From the NCBI RefSeq assembly GCF_900167915.1, contig NZ_FUYM01000006.1, positions 62,001 through 126,000 on the forward strand: a stretch of DNA of 64,000 nt. Reading direction: 5' to 3'. A program made the translations under genes and the position numbers. Below, piece after piece: positions 25,131 to 33,461 of the stretch. The notes beneath the pieces were generated by a model that did no database searches, was not told where the DNA came from, and saw only the letters and a list, made by a program, of their open reading frames with translations. The DNA comes from Rhizorhabdus histidinilytica (lineage in GTDB: Bacteria; Pseudomonadota; Alphaproteobacteria; Sphingomonadales; Sphingomonadaceae). Each line of letters opens with the position of its first letter. Within the stretch, counting starts at the first letter, position 1.

Positions 25131-26879
25131 TTATTCGGCCGCCTCGAACGCGCGCTGGTCGGCCGGCGCCTCGGTCGGAGCCAGATATTGGCCCGGACGG
25201 TTGCCGGTATATTGGCCATCGGCGAAGGTCTTGACGCCGTTGACGAGGGTCAGCTTCATCGGCGCGGCCTGGCGGGTGAAGCGCCAGGTGGTGCCGCCGT
25301 CGCCGTCGGGCACGTCGAAGCGCTTCTCCATGTCGCGATAGCGGATCTCGTCAAGGTCGAAGACCACCAGGTCGGCGCGGCGGCCGGCCTTGATCTCGCC
25401 GGTGTCGTGCAGGCCGAAGAAGTCGGCCAGCTTGCCGGTCTTGATGTGGATCGCCTGTTCGAGCGAGATCATCTCCTCCTTCACATATTTGGTGAAGAGC
25501 AGGATGTTCTCGCCGCCGCCGCACAGCATCTGCAGATGCGCGCCGGCGTCGGAGATGTTGCCGACCGACTTCGGGTCGTTCATCAGCTGGACGGTCAGTT
25601 CCTCGTCCTTGGGGAAGGGCGCCATGTGGACGGTCGAGCGGGTGCCGTTCTCCAGGATCCACTGCGCCATCGCATCCGACCGGTGCAGGCCGCGGCTGTC
25701 GGCGAATTCCTTGAGCGTGCCGCCGACCGGGCCGGTACCGTTCTCGCTGTCGAGCAGGTAGAGGTCCTGCGGGTTGTTCATCGGCGAATGCGGCCAGGCC
25801 TTGGTGTCCCAGCTTTCCCGCGCACGGGCGCGCCAATCGGGATCGGCGAGCAGGCGGGCCTTCTCCTCATGGGTCTCGGCCAGCACCACCTCGTGCCAGA
25901 CATAGTCGTTCGACTGGGCGAAGATCAGCGACTTGATCAGGCTGAGCGTGCTGGTCGGCGAGACATGGGCATAGCCCGGCCAGATGTCGGCCCCGTCGGC
26001 GCGCAGTTCGCCGAGGGTCTTCTCCAGCGCGGGCAGGATGTCCTTCTGGAACTCCAGCGTCGGGACCGCGCCGGCGATCTGCATGCGGATGCCGCGCCCC
26101 TTGGTCAGCCGGCCGAGCCGCACCAGGCTCTCCGGGCCGGTCTTCCGCATGAAGGTGTCGATGATGCACTGGTAGGTGGTGCCCGGATAGCGCTCCATCA
26201 CCGCGAACAGCGCCTCGAACTCGGCGTCGTCGGCGAGCAGCGTCGGGATGGCGCGGTCATCGCCGTCATGGTCGTGCAGATTGTCCGACAGGCCGAGCGC
26301 GCCCGCGGCGAGCGCATCCTCGAGCAGCTCGGCCATCCGGGCGATCTCCTCGCCGGTCGCCGCCCGCTCCCACGCCTCGATCCCCATCGCGGCGAGGCGC
26401 AGAGCGATATGGCCGACGAACGCCGAGTAATTGGCCGGCAGCGTGATGTTCTTGGCCATCGACGCCTTGTATTCCGACCATTTCTCCCAATCCCACGGCA
26501 CGTTCTGGAGGAAGGGCTTCAGCGGGATGTCCTCGAAGAAAGAGAAGATCTTGATCATCTCGAGCTGCGCGGCCTTCTCCTTCGACAGCGGCGCGGCGGT
26601 GAAGCCGCAATTGCCGAGGATCACCGTGGTCGCGCCGTTGCCGGGCAGCGGATCGAGATCGGGCTGCCACCACATCGTCGCGTCATAATGGGTGTGGCTT
26701 TCGATGAAGCCCGGCGTGACGTAGCAGCCGGTCGCATCGAACAGCTCCTCGCCCGGCCGGGGCGACAGCCCCGCGCCGACCTCGACGATGCGGTCGCCTT
26801 CGATGCGGACGTCGCCCGCACGCCGCGGCGCGCCGGTGCCGTCGACGATCGTTCCATTCTTGATCAGCATGCTGGACAT
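25131..26879 (-). CDS. N-acyl-D-amino-acid deacylase-type amidohydrolase
   Basis: A 582-residue metal-dependent amidohydrolase. Metal-binding elements are HTHYD (His62, His64) and GNCGF (Cys91), as in D-aminoacylases, with SDAGAH later for the catalytic Asp region and a C-terminal beta-sandwich (GRRADLVVFD). ATG at 26879 follows GGGAGAGGG. Members act on N-acyl-D-amino acids, but proteins of this length in catabolic clusters often have untested amide or lactam substrates; a conjugated substrate is possible here. Read divergently from a SnoaL gene over 249 bases. Confidence 0.82.
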   Translation of the reverse strand: MSSMLIKNGTIVDGTGAPRRAGDVRIEGDRIVEVGAGLSPRPGEELFDATGCYVTPGFIESHTHYDATMWWQPDLDPLPGNGATTVILGNCGFTAAPLSKEKAAQLEMIKIFSFFEDIPLKPFLQNVPWDWEKWSEYKASMAKNITLPANYSAFVGHIALRLAAMGIEAWERAATGEEIARMAELLEDALAAGALGLSDNLHDHDGDDRAIPTLLADDAEFEALFAVMERYPGTTYQCIIDTFMRKTGPESLVRLGRLTKGRGIRMQIAGAVPTLEFQKDILPALEKTLGELRADGADIWPGYAHVSPTSTLSLIKSLIFAQSNDYVWHEVVLAETHEEKARLLADPDWRARARESWDTKAWPHSPMNNPQDLYLLDSENGTGPVGGTLKEFADSRGLHRSDAMAQWILENGTRSTVHMAPFPKDEELTVQLMNDPKSVGNISDAGAHLQMLCGGGENILLFTKYVKEEMISLEQAIHIKTGKLADFFGLHDTGEIKAGRRADLVVFDLDEIRYRDMEKRFDVPDGDGGTTWRFTRQAAPMKLTLVNGVKTFADGQYTGNRPGQYLAPTEAPADQRAFEAAE

Positions 26880-27050
26880 GGACCCTCTCCCATATTTTCG
26901 GTGTGTCGTCTCATCTGACGATGCCGATGCGGTCACCTGCCGCGCCCATCGGCTTCTGCTCTGGGTTCAAAGGCTATCCCCCGGCTGGACAGGCGACAAG
27001 AAAGCGCCCCATGATGCGGACATCAGAGGATCATATCGCGACGCATAAGC

Positions 27051-27065
27051 GATCATCAGATGATC
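27051..27065. promoter_or_regulatory. Perfect inverted repeat in the amidohydrolase/SnoaL divergent gap
   Basis: GATCATC-A-GATGATC is a perfect seven-base inverted repeat with a one-base centre, 63 bases upstream of the SnoaL start. Related partial copies (CATCTGACGATG near 26911, ATCAGAGGATCAT near 27022) lie in the same gap. A two-fold symmetric regulator could bind here. Confidence 0.45.
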
Positions 27066-27128
27066 CATGTCGCCAACCGCAGCGGCCATCGCGCCGATAT
27101 TCTGCGCAGTAGGGAGGAAGGGGAAGGC

Positions 27129-27584
27129 ATGTCGCTGCAGGAGCTGATCGACAAGGACGCGATCGAGCAGGTCTATGTCCGCTATTGCGAGATCGTCGAT
27201 TCGAAGAGCTTCGACCGCATGGACGAGGTGTTCACCGAGGATTGCGTCGGCGACTATAGCCAGGCGCTTGGCCCCGGCGTGATCAGCCCGAACCGCGCCA
27301 GCCTGATTGCATCGATGCACGCCAATCTGGGTCCGCAGTCGAGCTGCGGCGCGACCCACCACAATGTCCTCAACTTCCGCATCGGCGTCGACGGCGACGA
27401 GGCCCGGGCGAAGGTCCATTATTATGCCGTCCATCGCGGCCGGGGCGCGCAGGAGGGCGCGCTCTATTCGATGTGGGGCCAATATGCCGACGAGTTGCGG
27501 CGCACCCCCGCCGGCTGGCGCGTCGCGCGCCGCGTCTACACCGTCGCGCTGACCGAGGGGCCGGCGGCGGTGGTGGCGGGCTGA
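27129..27584 (+). CDS. SnoaL-like (NTF2 fold) protein
   Basis: A 151-residue SnoaL_4-type protein: helix LIDKDAIEQVYVRYCEIVD, FTEDCVGDY turn, and GWRVARRVYTVAL at the C-terminal strand. GGAAGGGGAAGG precedes the ATG at 27129. It is a single-gene unit between the amidohydrolase and the convergent P450. Function not assigned beyond the fold. Confidence 0.8.
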   Translation: MSLQELIDKDAIEQVYVRYCEIVDSKSFDRMDEVFTEDCVGDYSQALGPGVISPNRASLIASMHANLGPQSSCGATHHNVLNFRIGVDGDEARAKVHYYAVHRGRGAQEGALYSMWGQYADELRRTPAGWRVARRVYTVALTEGPAAVVAG

Positions 27585-27609
27585 CGAAGACGCCTGCTCA
27601 GGCTCAGGC

Positions 27610-28788
27610 TCACTCGCAGGCCAACCACGCCTCGCGCAGCTCATAACCGGTGACGAGGTCGTTCCAGCCGACCCGCGGCTCCCGCTCGAAGCGCAGGCCG
27701 GGGACGGCGAGCAGCCTGGTCAGGAAGATGTCGGTCTCCTGGATCGCCAGGAAGGAGCCGGGGCAGCGATGGGCGCCGTCGCCGAAGCTCAGCACCGGCG
27801 CGCCCGCACGTTGGGCCGGGCAGCGGCCGGGCTGCTTGGCGAGCGGGCGTTCGCCGCTCACTGCCGGGTCGGCGTTGACCGCGCGGACGTCGACCGCGAC
27901 CATCGCCCCTTCCGGGATTTCCGCCTCGCCGAGCGTCACCGGGCAGGTCGTCCGCCGGAACAGCGTTCCCACGACCGGTTCGAGTCGCAGCAGTTCCTCC
28001 AGCAGCGCATGGCGTGCGGGTTCGTCGGCCGCCAGATACTGGGCGCGCAACGCCGCATCGTCGATCAGGTGCCAGGCGCAGACCGTGATGAACTCGCGCG
28101 TCGTGACCATCCCCGCCGCGCCATAGGTGATGCATTCGGTCAGCACCTCGGTGCCGCGATAGCCCTGGGCGAGGAGGTGCGAGATCACGTCCTCGCGCGG
28201 CCGCGCGCGCCGCGCCGCCATGCTCGGCCGCACGTCGATCCAGTAGAAGCGCAGCAGGCGGAACTGCGCCACCAGCGCCTGCCGGATCCGGCGCAGCCAC
28301 CCGCCGCCCTGCTCCAGCCCGCCAGCGAAGAAGGCGTTGATGCGCCGATCGAGGCCCCGCCGCCGGCTGTCGGTCAGGCCGACCACCTCGGCGGCGACGC
28401 CGACCGCCATCTCCATCCCCATCGCGCTGAGCTCGGCGCGCCGCTGCCGGCGGAAATCGGCGATCACCCGGTCGGCCAGCCGCGCCATCAGCGGGCGGTA
28501 GCGCGTGTCGACGGCGCGCGGCGTGAAGAAAGGTGCGGTCAGCCGGCGCTGCTCATGATGCGGCCGGCCCTCGAGGAACAGGATCGGGACCTTGCCCCGG
28601 CCGGGAACCCGTTCGACCAGCTCGGCCTTGAAGCCGGCCTGCCGGGTCGAATCACCGCGCAGAAGGGCGCGCGCGGCGGCGAAGCCGCGAACATGCCACA
28701 CCCCGGCCGCGTCGCGCTCGACCGCTACGCGGGACGGGATTCGGCCGAAAGCGGTGCGCCGCTCGTCGGGTGAGATCGTCGGATCCAT
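27610..28788 (-). CDS. Cytochrome P450
   Basis: A 392-residue soluble P450 of the bacterial class. The I-helix oxygen-binding segment is GAAGMVTT (223-230), the K-helix ExxR is Glu265-Arg268, and the haem loop is FGDGAHRCPG (335-344) with Cys342 as the iron ligand. ATG at 28788 follows a GGGAG site. It would hydroxylate a hydrophobic substrate with electrons from a ferredoxin system not found in this window. It is last in a four-gene leftward operon (SDR, epimerase-like, TetR, P450), with a likely operator in the 59-base gap behind the TetR gene. Confidence 0.9.
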   Translation of the reverse strand: MDPTISPDERRTAFGRIPSRVAVERDAAGVWHVRGFAAARALLRGDSTRQAGFKAELVERVPGRGKVPILFLEGRPHHEQRRLTAPFFTPRAVDTRYRPLMARLADRVIADFRRQRRAELSAMGMEMAVGVAAEVVGLTDSRRRGLDRRINAFFAGGLEQGGGWLRRIRQALVAQFRLLRFYWIDVRPSMAARRARPREDVISHLLAQGYRGTEVLTECITYGAAGMVTTREFITVCAWHLIDDAALRAQYLAADEPARHALLEELLRLEPVVGTLFRRTTCPVTLGEAEIPEGAMVAVDVRAVNADPAVSGERPLAKQPGRCPAQRAGAPVLSFGDGAHRCPGSFLAIQETDIFLTRLLAVPGLRFEREPRVGWNDLVTGYELREAWLACE

Positions 28789-28825
28789 GGCATCGGCTCC
28801 CAATATCGGAACCGATTTATCATTA

Positions 28826-28842
28826 TTGTCCGAAGCGGACAA
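28826..28842. promoter_or_regulatory. Candidate TetR operator before the P450
   Basis: TTGTCCG-AAG-CGGACAA is a perfect seven-base inverted repeat in the gap between the TetR gene and the P450. The left part TTATTGTCC (28823-28831) recurs at 29512-29520, directly ahead of the TetR gene's ribosome site. This shared half-site supports autoregulation and P450 control by the adjacent TetR protein. Confidence 0.55.
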
Positions 28843-28847
28843 CCGGC

Positions 28848-29507
28848 TCAGCCGCGCCGCGTCTCCATCGCGTCGAGGACCGCCTCCAGGATCGGCCGCC
28901 AGGCGGTTGCCGCGGCCTCGTCGGCATAATCATCGGCGGCGGCGCGCAGGTGGGGCAGCTCGTCGGCCTCGAAGCTGCCCAGCGCCAGCCGCAGCTCGCG
29001 CGCCTGGGTCGTGCCGCGCGCCGCGAGCGCGGCGAAATGGCCCGCCGCGACCGCCGCGCCCAGCACGATCTTCGCCGTTGCGCGATAAAGCGCCATCGCC
29101 TCGTCGGCCGCGAAGCCGCGCCGTTCCAGCGCGCCGAGGAAGCCGTCGACGAACTCCAGCTCGACCGCGATGCCCCAGCGCGCCTCGACGAACTCGATGA
29201 TCAGCGAGGGCTGCTGCCCGACCGAGCTGAACAGCGCGGCGGCATAATCGAGCACGATCTCCCGCCAGGGCTGCCCGCTGTCGACCGGCGCCGAACGGGT
29301 CGCCTGGCGGCCGGCGGCGAGCCGGATCAGCGCGTCGCGATTCTCGACATAGCGGTACAGCGTGGCGATCCCGACGCCGAGATGGGCGGCGAGCTCCTTC
29401 ATGTTGAGGTCGGCGAGGCCCAGCTCGATCGCGGTGTCGAGCAGGCGGTCGAGGGTCAGCCGGCGGGGGCGGCCGGCCTGGCGGGCGGGACTGGGATCGG
29501 CGTTCAC
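28848..29507 (-). CDS. TetR-family transcriptional regulator
   Basis: A 219-residue regulator; helix-turn-helix NMKELAAHLGVGIATLYRYVENRDALI at about residues 35-61. The start is GTG at 29507 behind AAGGGG. The C-terminal region has the TetR_C-like helices ILDYAAALFSSVG and FLGALERRG. It lies between an epimerase-like gene and the P450 in one operon. The TTATTGTCC element at 29512-29520 lies just before its ribosome site and is repeated within the inverted repeat before the P450. Confidence 0.87.
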   Translation of the reverse strand: MNADPSPARQAGRPRRLTLDRLLDTAIELGLADLNMKELAAHLGVGIATLYRYVENRDALIRLAAGRQATRSAPVDSGQPWREIVLDYAAALFSSVGQQPSLIIEFVEARWGIAVELEFVDGFLGALERRGFAADEAMALYRATAKIVLGAAVAAGHFAALAARGTTQARELRLALGSFEADELPHLRAAADDYADEAAATAWRPILEAVLDAMETRRG

Positions 29508-29560
29508 CCCCTTATTGTCCCGCTCGGGCGCCGGGAATCAAGCACCCCCACCGCCTCAAC

Positions 29561-30460
29561 TCAGCTTCGATATTGCGCGACGATCTCGCGGATCGCGGGA
29601 ACGACGTCGTTGCGGCGATAGCCGAGCAGCGTCGCGACCTGCGGATCGGTCTCGTAGAACAGATTGTTGCCGCGGCCGAAGAAGATCGCGCCGTCGGGCA
29701 GCATCGGATGCTCCTCGTCGCGCACCGGCGGCTTGTCGCGCCCGACCGCTTCGAAGAAGGCGCCGAAATAGTCCTGGAACGACATGTTCTTGTCGCCGAC
29801 CAGATAGGAGGCGCCGGCAGCGCCCCGCTCCAGCCCGCCTTCGACCGCCTCGGCAAGCGACTGGGTCGAGATGAAGTTGGTGCCGCCCGGCGGCGCGAAC
29901 TCGGGCATCGGCGCGAACTTGCCCTCGGCATATTGCGTATAGGCCGCGAACATCGGCACGACGAGGCCGGGCACCGAACCGACGACGAACGGCGCGTTGA
30001 TGCTCATCGCGACGAAATTGTCGCCGGCGAGCGCGGCGACGCCCTCGTCGGAAACCTTGCGCGAGCGGACATAGGCGTTGGTCGCGACCAGCTCGGGCGC
30101 GGCCTGCGGATAGAAGCTGCCGATGTTGACCGCCTTGCGGACGCCCGCCGCCCGGGCGGCCTCGAAGAAGCGGGGGACGCCGATCGAATTGGCCTCGTGC
30201 CAATAGGCGTCGCCGCCGTCCTGCGGCTGGTGGCGGACGTCGTTGCCGGCGGCGAACACCAGCGCGTCGAAGGCGCCGAGCGCGGCGCGGTCGAAATCCA
30301 TGGCGACATAGTCGACCCGCAGGAAGGGCAGCCGGCCGAGCGGCGTCCCGGCGGCCGGGGCGTTGCGGCCGGCGATCGCCACCTCATGCCCCCTGCCCTG
30401 CAGGTAGAGCGCGGTGCGCCCGCCGATCATGCCGGCGCCGCCGACGACGAGAATCTTCAT
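29561..30460 (-). CDS. NAD-dependent epimerase/dehydratase-family (extended SDR) protein
   Basis: A 299-residue extended SDR: GGAGMIGG near the N-terminus binds NAD(P), MDFDRAALGAFDALVFAAG follows, and a Tyr in GSFYPQ is in the active-site region, though the exact YxxxK is not clear (NAYVRSRK is the best candidate). Related proteins include epimerases and 3-beta-hydroxysteroid dehydrogenase/isomerases. It follows an SDR by 16 bases and precedes the TetR gene by 53 in one leftward operon. Confidence 0.78.
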   Translation of the reverse strand: MKILVVGGAGMIGGRTALYLQGRGHEVAIAGRNAPAAGTPLGRLPFLRVDYVAMDFDRAALGAFDALVFAAGNDVRHQPQDGGDAYWHEANSIGVPRFFEAARAAGVRKAVNIGSFYPQAAPELVATNAYVRSRKVSDEGVAALAGDNFVAMSINAPFVVGSVPGLVVPMFAAYTQYAEGKFAPMPEFAPPGGTNFISTQSLAEAVEGGLERGAAGASYLVGDKNMSFQDYFGAFFEAVGRDKPPVRDEEHPMLPDGAIFFGRGNNLFYETDPQVATLLGYRRNDVVPAIREIVAQYRS

Positions 30461-30476
30461 GCCTATCCCTTTCGGA

Positions 30477-31304
30477 TCAGAAATTGAGGCCGTTGCCGGA
30501 CAGCACCGGCAGGTTGGTCCAGGTGCCGCGCGGATCGCGGTACCAGCCCGCCGCCGCCAACGCGCCGCCGTCGATGTGGAGCGCGGTGCCGGTGATCCAC
30601 GCCGCGTGCGGGCTCGCCAGGAACAGGATGCCCGACGCCATGTCCTGCGGCGTGCCGAAGCGGCCGAGCGGGATCCAGTTCGGGATGTGCCGGCGATGCT
30701 CCTCCGGGATCATCAGCGACACCGGCACCTGCGGCGTATCGGTCGTCTCGGGCGCGATCAGGTTGACGCGGATGCCCTCCGGGCCGAGTTCGAGCGCCAG
30801 GCTCTGGGTGAAACCGGTCAGCCCCGCCTTGCACGCGGCGTAGACCGCGCAATGGGGGATGCCGCGAAACCCCTCGATCGAGGAGACCGAGACGATGCTG
30901 CCGCCCGCGCCCTTGCGGCGCAGAAGCGGGATCATCGCCCTGGTGACGCCGAACACCTGGCCCAGGTTGGTCGCGTAGAGCCGGGCGATTTCGGCGTCCG
31001 AAAGCTGGTCGAACGGCTTGGCGAGCATCAGGAAGTCGCCGACATTGTTGACGAGGACGTCAAGCCCGCCGAACGCGGCGTCGACCTGCGCGGAGAGATC
31101 GGCCACCGCCGCGGCGTCGGTGACGTCGCCGACGACGACCAGCGCGTCGTCGCCCAGCGCGGCGCGCGCCTCCTCGGCCCGGGAGGGATCGATCTCGATC
31201 GTCGCGACCCGTGCGCCGGCCGCCTTGAACGCTTCCGCCGTGGCGCGCCCGATGCCGGCGCCGCCGCCCGTGACGAGCACGGCCTTGCCTGTGAAGTCGA
31301 ACAT
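30477..31304 (-). CDS. SDR-family oxidoreductase
   Basis: A 275-residue SDR with TGGGAGIG, NNVG and YAACK motifs. GAGAGGAG before the ATG at 31304 decides it over the open frame to 31391. The C-terminus extends about 25 residues past the usual DGG end (GWYRDPRGTWTNLPV). It starts the operon SDR, epimerase-like, TetR, P450 and is divergent from the quinone oxidoreductase-type gene at 31478 over 173 AT-rich bases. Confidence 0.84.
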   Translation of the reverse strand: MFDFTGKAVLVTGGGAGIGRATAEAFKAAGARVATIEIDPSRAEEARAALGDDALVVVGDVTDAAAVADLSAQVDAAFGGLDVLVNNVGDFLMLAKPFDQLSDAEIARLYATNLGQVFGVTRAMIPLLRRKGAGGSIVSVSSIEGFRGIPHCAVYAACKAGLTGFTQSLALELGPEGIRVNLIAPETTDTPQVPVSLMIPEEHRRHIPNWIPLGRFGTPQDMASGILFLASPHAAWITGTALHIDGGALAAAGWYRDPRGTWTNLPVLSGNGLNF

Positions 31305-31477
31305 CGGCGTCTCCTCTCGCGGCCGCTCTCCGGCGGTCGGCCATTGGCTAATATGAGATGCCGCCCGATGCAAGGTTCCACAACGCATCATGTGATATAA
31401 TATGACTTTATCTTTGCATTTGCGTTTTCATACAGTCACAATGTTGCGAAATAAGCGATCCAGAGAGGAATGAGGCG

Positions 31478-32479
31478 ATGTCCGATTCGACCATGGAGGC
31501 GATGGTCCTGAACCGCTTCGGCGGCCCCGAGGTGCTCGAGCTCGCGACGATCGAACGGCCGCGCGCGGAGCCGGGCCAGGTCGTTGTCCGGGTCGCCTAT
31601 GCCGGGGTCAACCCCGCCGACTGGAAGGCGCGTGAGGGCTGGCTGTCGCGCTATTTCAACTATGTCTTTCCCTTCGTCGTTGGCTTCGACGCTGCCGGAA
31701 TCGTCGCCGAGGTCGGCGCGGGCGTGACCGGCCTGGCGGTCGGCGACCGCGTCGTCACCGCTTCCAACCAGGGCAAGGGCGAGCGCGGCTCCTATGCGCA
31801 ATATGTCCGGTCGGACCGCGAACGGGTGGTCAAGCTGCCCGACCATGTCGCCCTCAAGGACGCGGCGGCATTGCCGACCGCGGCGATCACCGCCTGGGAA
31901 GCGGTGTTCGACGTGGGCGGAGCGAAGGCCGGCCAGCATGTCCTGGTCAACGGCGGCGCGGGCGGCACCGGCGGCTTCGCGGTCCAGCTCGCCCGGATGG
32001 CGGGCGCGAAGGTCGCGGCGACCTGCGGCCCCGCCAATCTCGATTATGTCCGCGGCCTCGGCGCCGACCTCGCGATCGACTATCGCCGGGGTGGCGTGCG
32101 CGAGGCAGTCGCCGCCTGGGCGCCCGACGGGGTCGATCTGGTCGTCGACACGGTCGGCCAGGGCAGCCTGCTCGATTCGATCGAGATGGTCCGTCCCGGC
32201 GGCATCGTCGCACCGATCGGCACGCTGATCGCCGACGAGCCGATGCCCGATCCGGCGCGCGCCACCGAGCGCGGCGTGCGGATCGTCCCCACCATCGCCA
32301 GCTTCGAACGGCAGGAGCGCCAGCTCGCCGCGCTGGTCGAGGCGCTCGCCGCCGGCCGCATCCGGCCGCCGCAGATCGAGGTCGTGCCGCTCGCCGAGGC
32401 GAGCGAGGCGCAGCGCCGCGTCGCCGACGGCCATGTCCGCGGCAAGCTGCTGCTCGCCGTCGATGAGACGCTGGCATGA
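31478..32479 (+). CDS. Zinc-independent MDR (quinone oxidoreductase/enoyl reductase type)
   Basis: A 333-residue MDR protein without zinc cysteines, with the GHE-type region replaced by VVGFDAAGIV, the signature NPADWKAREG near residues 45-55 and cofactor motif GGAGGTGGFAVQLAR (about 155-170). Such enzymes reduce quinones, enones or enoyl groups with NADPH. It overlaps the next small gene by four bases (ATGA) and heads a three-gene rightward operon. Confidence 0.85.
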   Translation: MSDSTMEAMVLNRFGGPEVLELATIERPRAEPGQVVVRVAYAGVNPADWKAREGWLSRYFNYVFPFVVGFDAAGIVAEVGAGVTGLAVGDRVVTASNQGKGERGSYAQYVRSDRERVVKLPDHVALKDAAALPTAAITAWEAVFDVGGAKAGQHVLVNGGAGGTGGFAVQLARMAGAKVAATCGPANLDYVRGLGADLAIDYRRGGVREAVAAWAPDGVDLVVDTVGQGSLLDSIEMVRPGGIVAPIGTLIADEPMPDPARATERGVRIVPTIASFERQERQLAALVEALAAGRIRPPQIEVVPLAEASEAQRRVADGHVRGKLLLAVDETLA

Positions 32480-32814
32480 TCTGGATCGTCGACGAGGTGG
32501 AGACCAAACCCGGCATGGGGGCGGCGTTCCTCGACGCCTATATGACCCATTATGCGCCGGGCAACGAGGCGCGCGGGCTGAAGCTGGTGCATCGCATGGT
32601 CGAGCCGGCGATGTGGCTCGACGACGCGCCCAACCGGCTGCTGCTGGTGTGGCAGGCCGACCATGCCGGCGCGGTCTGGACTGCCAAGCACCGGGCGCGC
32701 GGCGACGCGGCGGTCGCCCGCTGGTGGAACGAGCAGGCCCCGCCCTTCATCCTGTCGCGCAGGCGCGGCACCTATGCCCCCGCCGAGGCGCTGGAGGCGC
32801 TCGCCGATGTATAA
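32476..32814 (+). CDS. Small uncharacterised protein, probably dimeric alpha/beta barrel fold
   Basis: A 112-residue protein starting MIWIVDEVETKPGMGAAFLDAY, with an RLLLVWQADHAG strand in the middle and WWNEQAPPFI near the end. The pattern (short beta strand, helix with Gly-x-Gly, second strand) resembles ferredoxin-like dimeric alpha+beta barrels. I do not recognise a named family. It overlaps the MDR gene by four bases and the Dabb-type gene by eight, so the three products are made together and may work on the same compound. Confidence 0.65.
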   Translation: MIWIVDEVETKPGMGAAFLDAYMTHYAPGNEARGLKLVHRMVEPAMWLDDAPNRLLLVWQADHAGAVWTAKHRARGDAAVARWWNEQAPPFILSRRRGTYAPAEALEALADV

Positions 32815-33454
32815 CCGGCTGCTGATCCCGACCTTCGCCCCAGGCCATCGCGACGCGGCGATGGCGACCATCGCCGAGGCGGGCGCGGCGATCGGCGCCG
32901 AAGCGCTGCTGTTCGCGCCGACCCTGCCCGGCGTCTACAATGGCGGCGACGCGATCTGGCGGGCAAGCTTCGCCCATCGCGCGGCTTGCGACGCGGCGCT
33001 GCGCAGCGCCGCCTGGGCGCCGGCCGCCGAGTTGCTCGCCGATCCGGCGGTCACCACCCATCTTGACGCGGTCGGCTATGCGACCGGCAAGGTCGGCGGG
33101 CTCGTCGACGGCGGCGGCCTCTATCGCGTCGCGCTGTTCCGCGCCGCGATCGACCCGACCCCGGAGCGGCTCGCCGCCTTCGGCGCCCAGACCGCAGCCA
33201 TGCCCCGCGCGATCCGCTCGATCCGCCGCTGGCAGCTCGCCACCGCCGACGAGGCGAGCGGGCTGCACGGCTGGACCCATGTCTGGGAGCAGGAATATGC
33301 CGACCGGGCGGGCCTGGAGGGCGCCTATATGATGCACCCGGCGCATTGGGCGCATGTCGAGCGCTGGTTCGACCCGGAATATACCGAGTTCCTGGTCCAC
33401 CCGCTGCTCGTCCACAGCTTCTGCGCGATCGACAGGCCGGTGATCGCCGCCTGA
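32807..33454 (+). CDS. Dabb (stress-responsive alpha/beta barrel) domain protein
   Basis: A 215-residue protein starting MYNRLLIPTFAPGH. The last 90 residues follow the Dabb pattern: VALFRAAI, SIRRWQLA, WTHVWEQEYADRAGLEGAYMMHPAHWAHVERWFDPEY. The N-terminal half looks like a diverged copy of the same fold, with a similar strand-helix order, so the protein may be a fused dimer. Dabb proteins include small cyclases and decarboxylase-like enzymes. It is the last gene in the MDR operon and its stop abuts the stop of the convergent Old Yellow Enzyme gene. Confidence 0.75.
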   Translation: MYNRLLIPTFAPGHRDAAMATIAEAGAAIGAEALLFAPTLPGVYNGGDAIWRASFAHRAACDAALRSAAWAPAAELLADPAVTTHLDAVGYATGKVGGLVDGGGLYRVALFRAAIDPTPERLAAFGAQTAAMPRAIRSIRRWQLATADEASGLHGWTHVWEQEYADRAGLEGAYMMHPAHWAHVERWFDPEYTEFLVHPLLVHSFCAIDRPVIAA

Positions 33455-33461
33455 TCAGGCG
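33448..33461. terminator. Palindrome spanning two convergent stop codons
   Basis: CGCCTGATCAGGCG is a perfect 14-base palindrome whose central TGATCA supplies the TGA of the Dabb gene on one strand and of the flavin reductase gene on the other. There is no gap between the two genes. It is too short of a loop to be a good terminator. Confidence 0.4.

Noticed and set aside
24921-26918. 665-residue forward frame over the amidohydrolase
   Set aside because: Composition and lack of motifs mark it as a shadow of the leftward HTHYD-containing gene.
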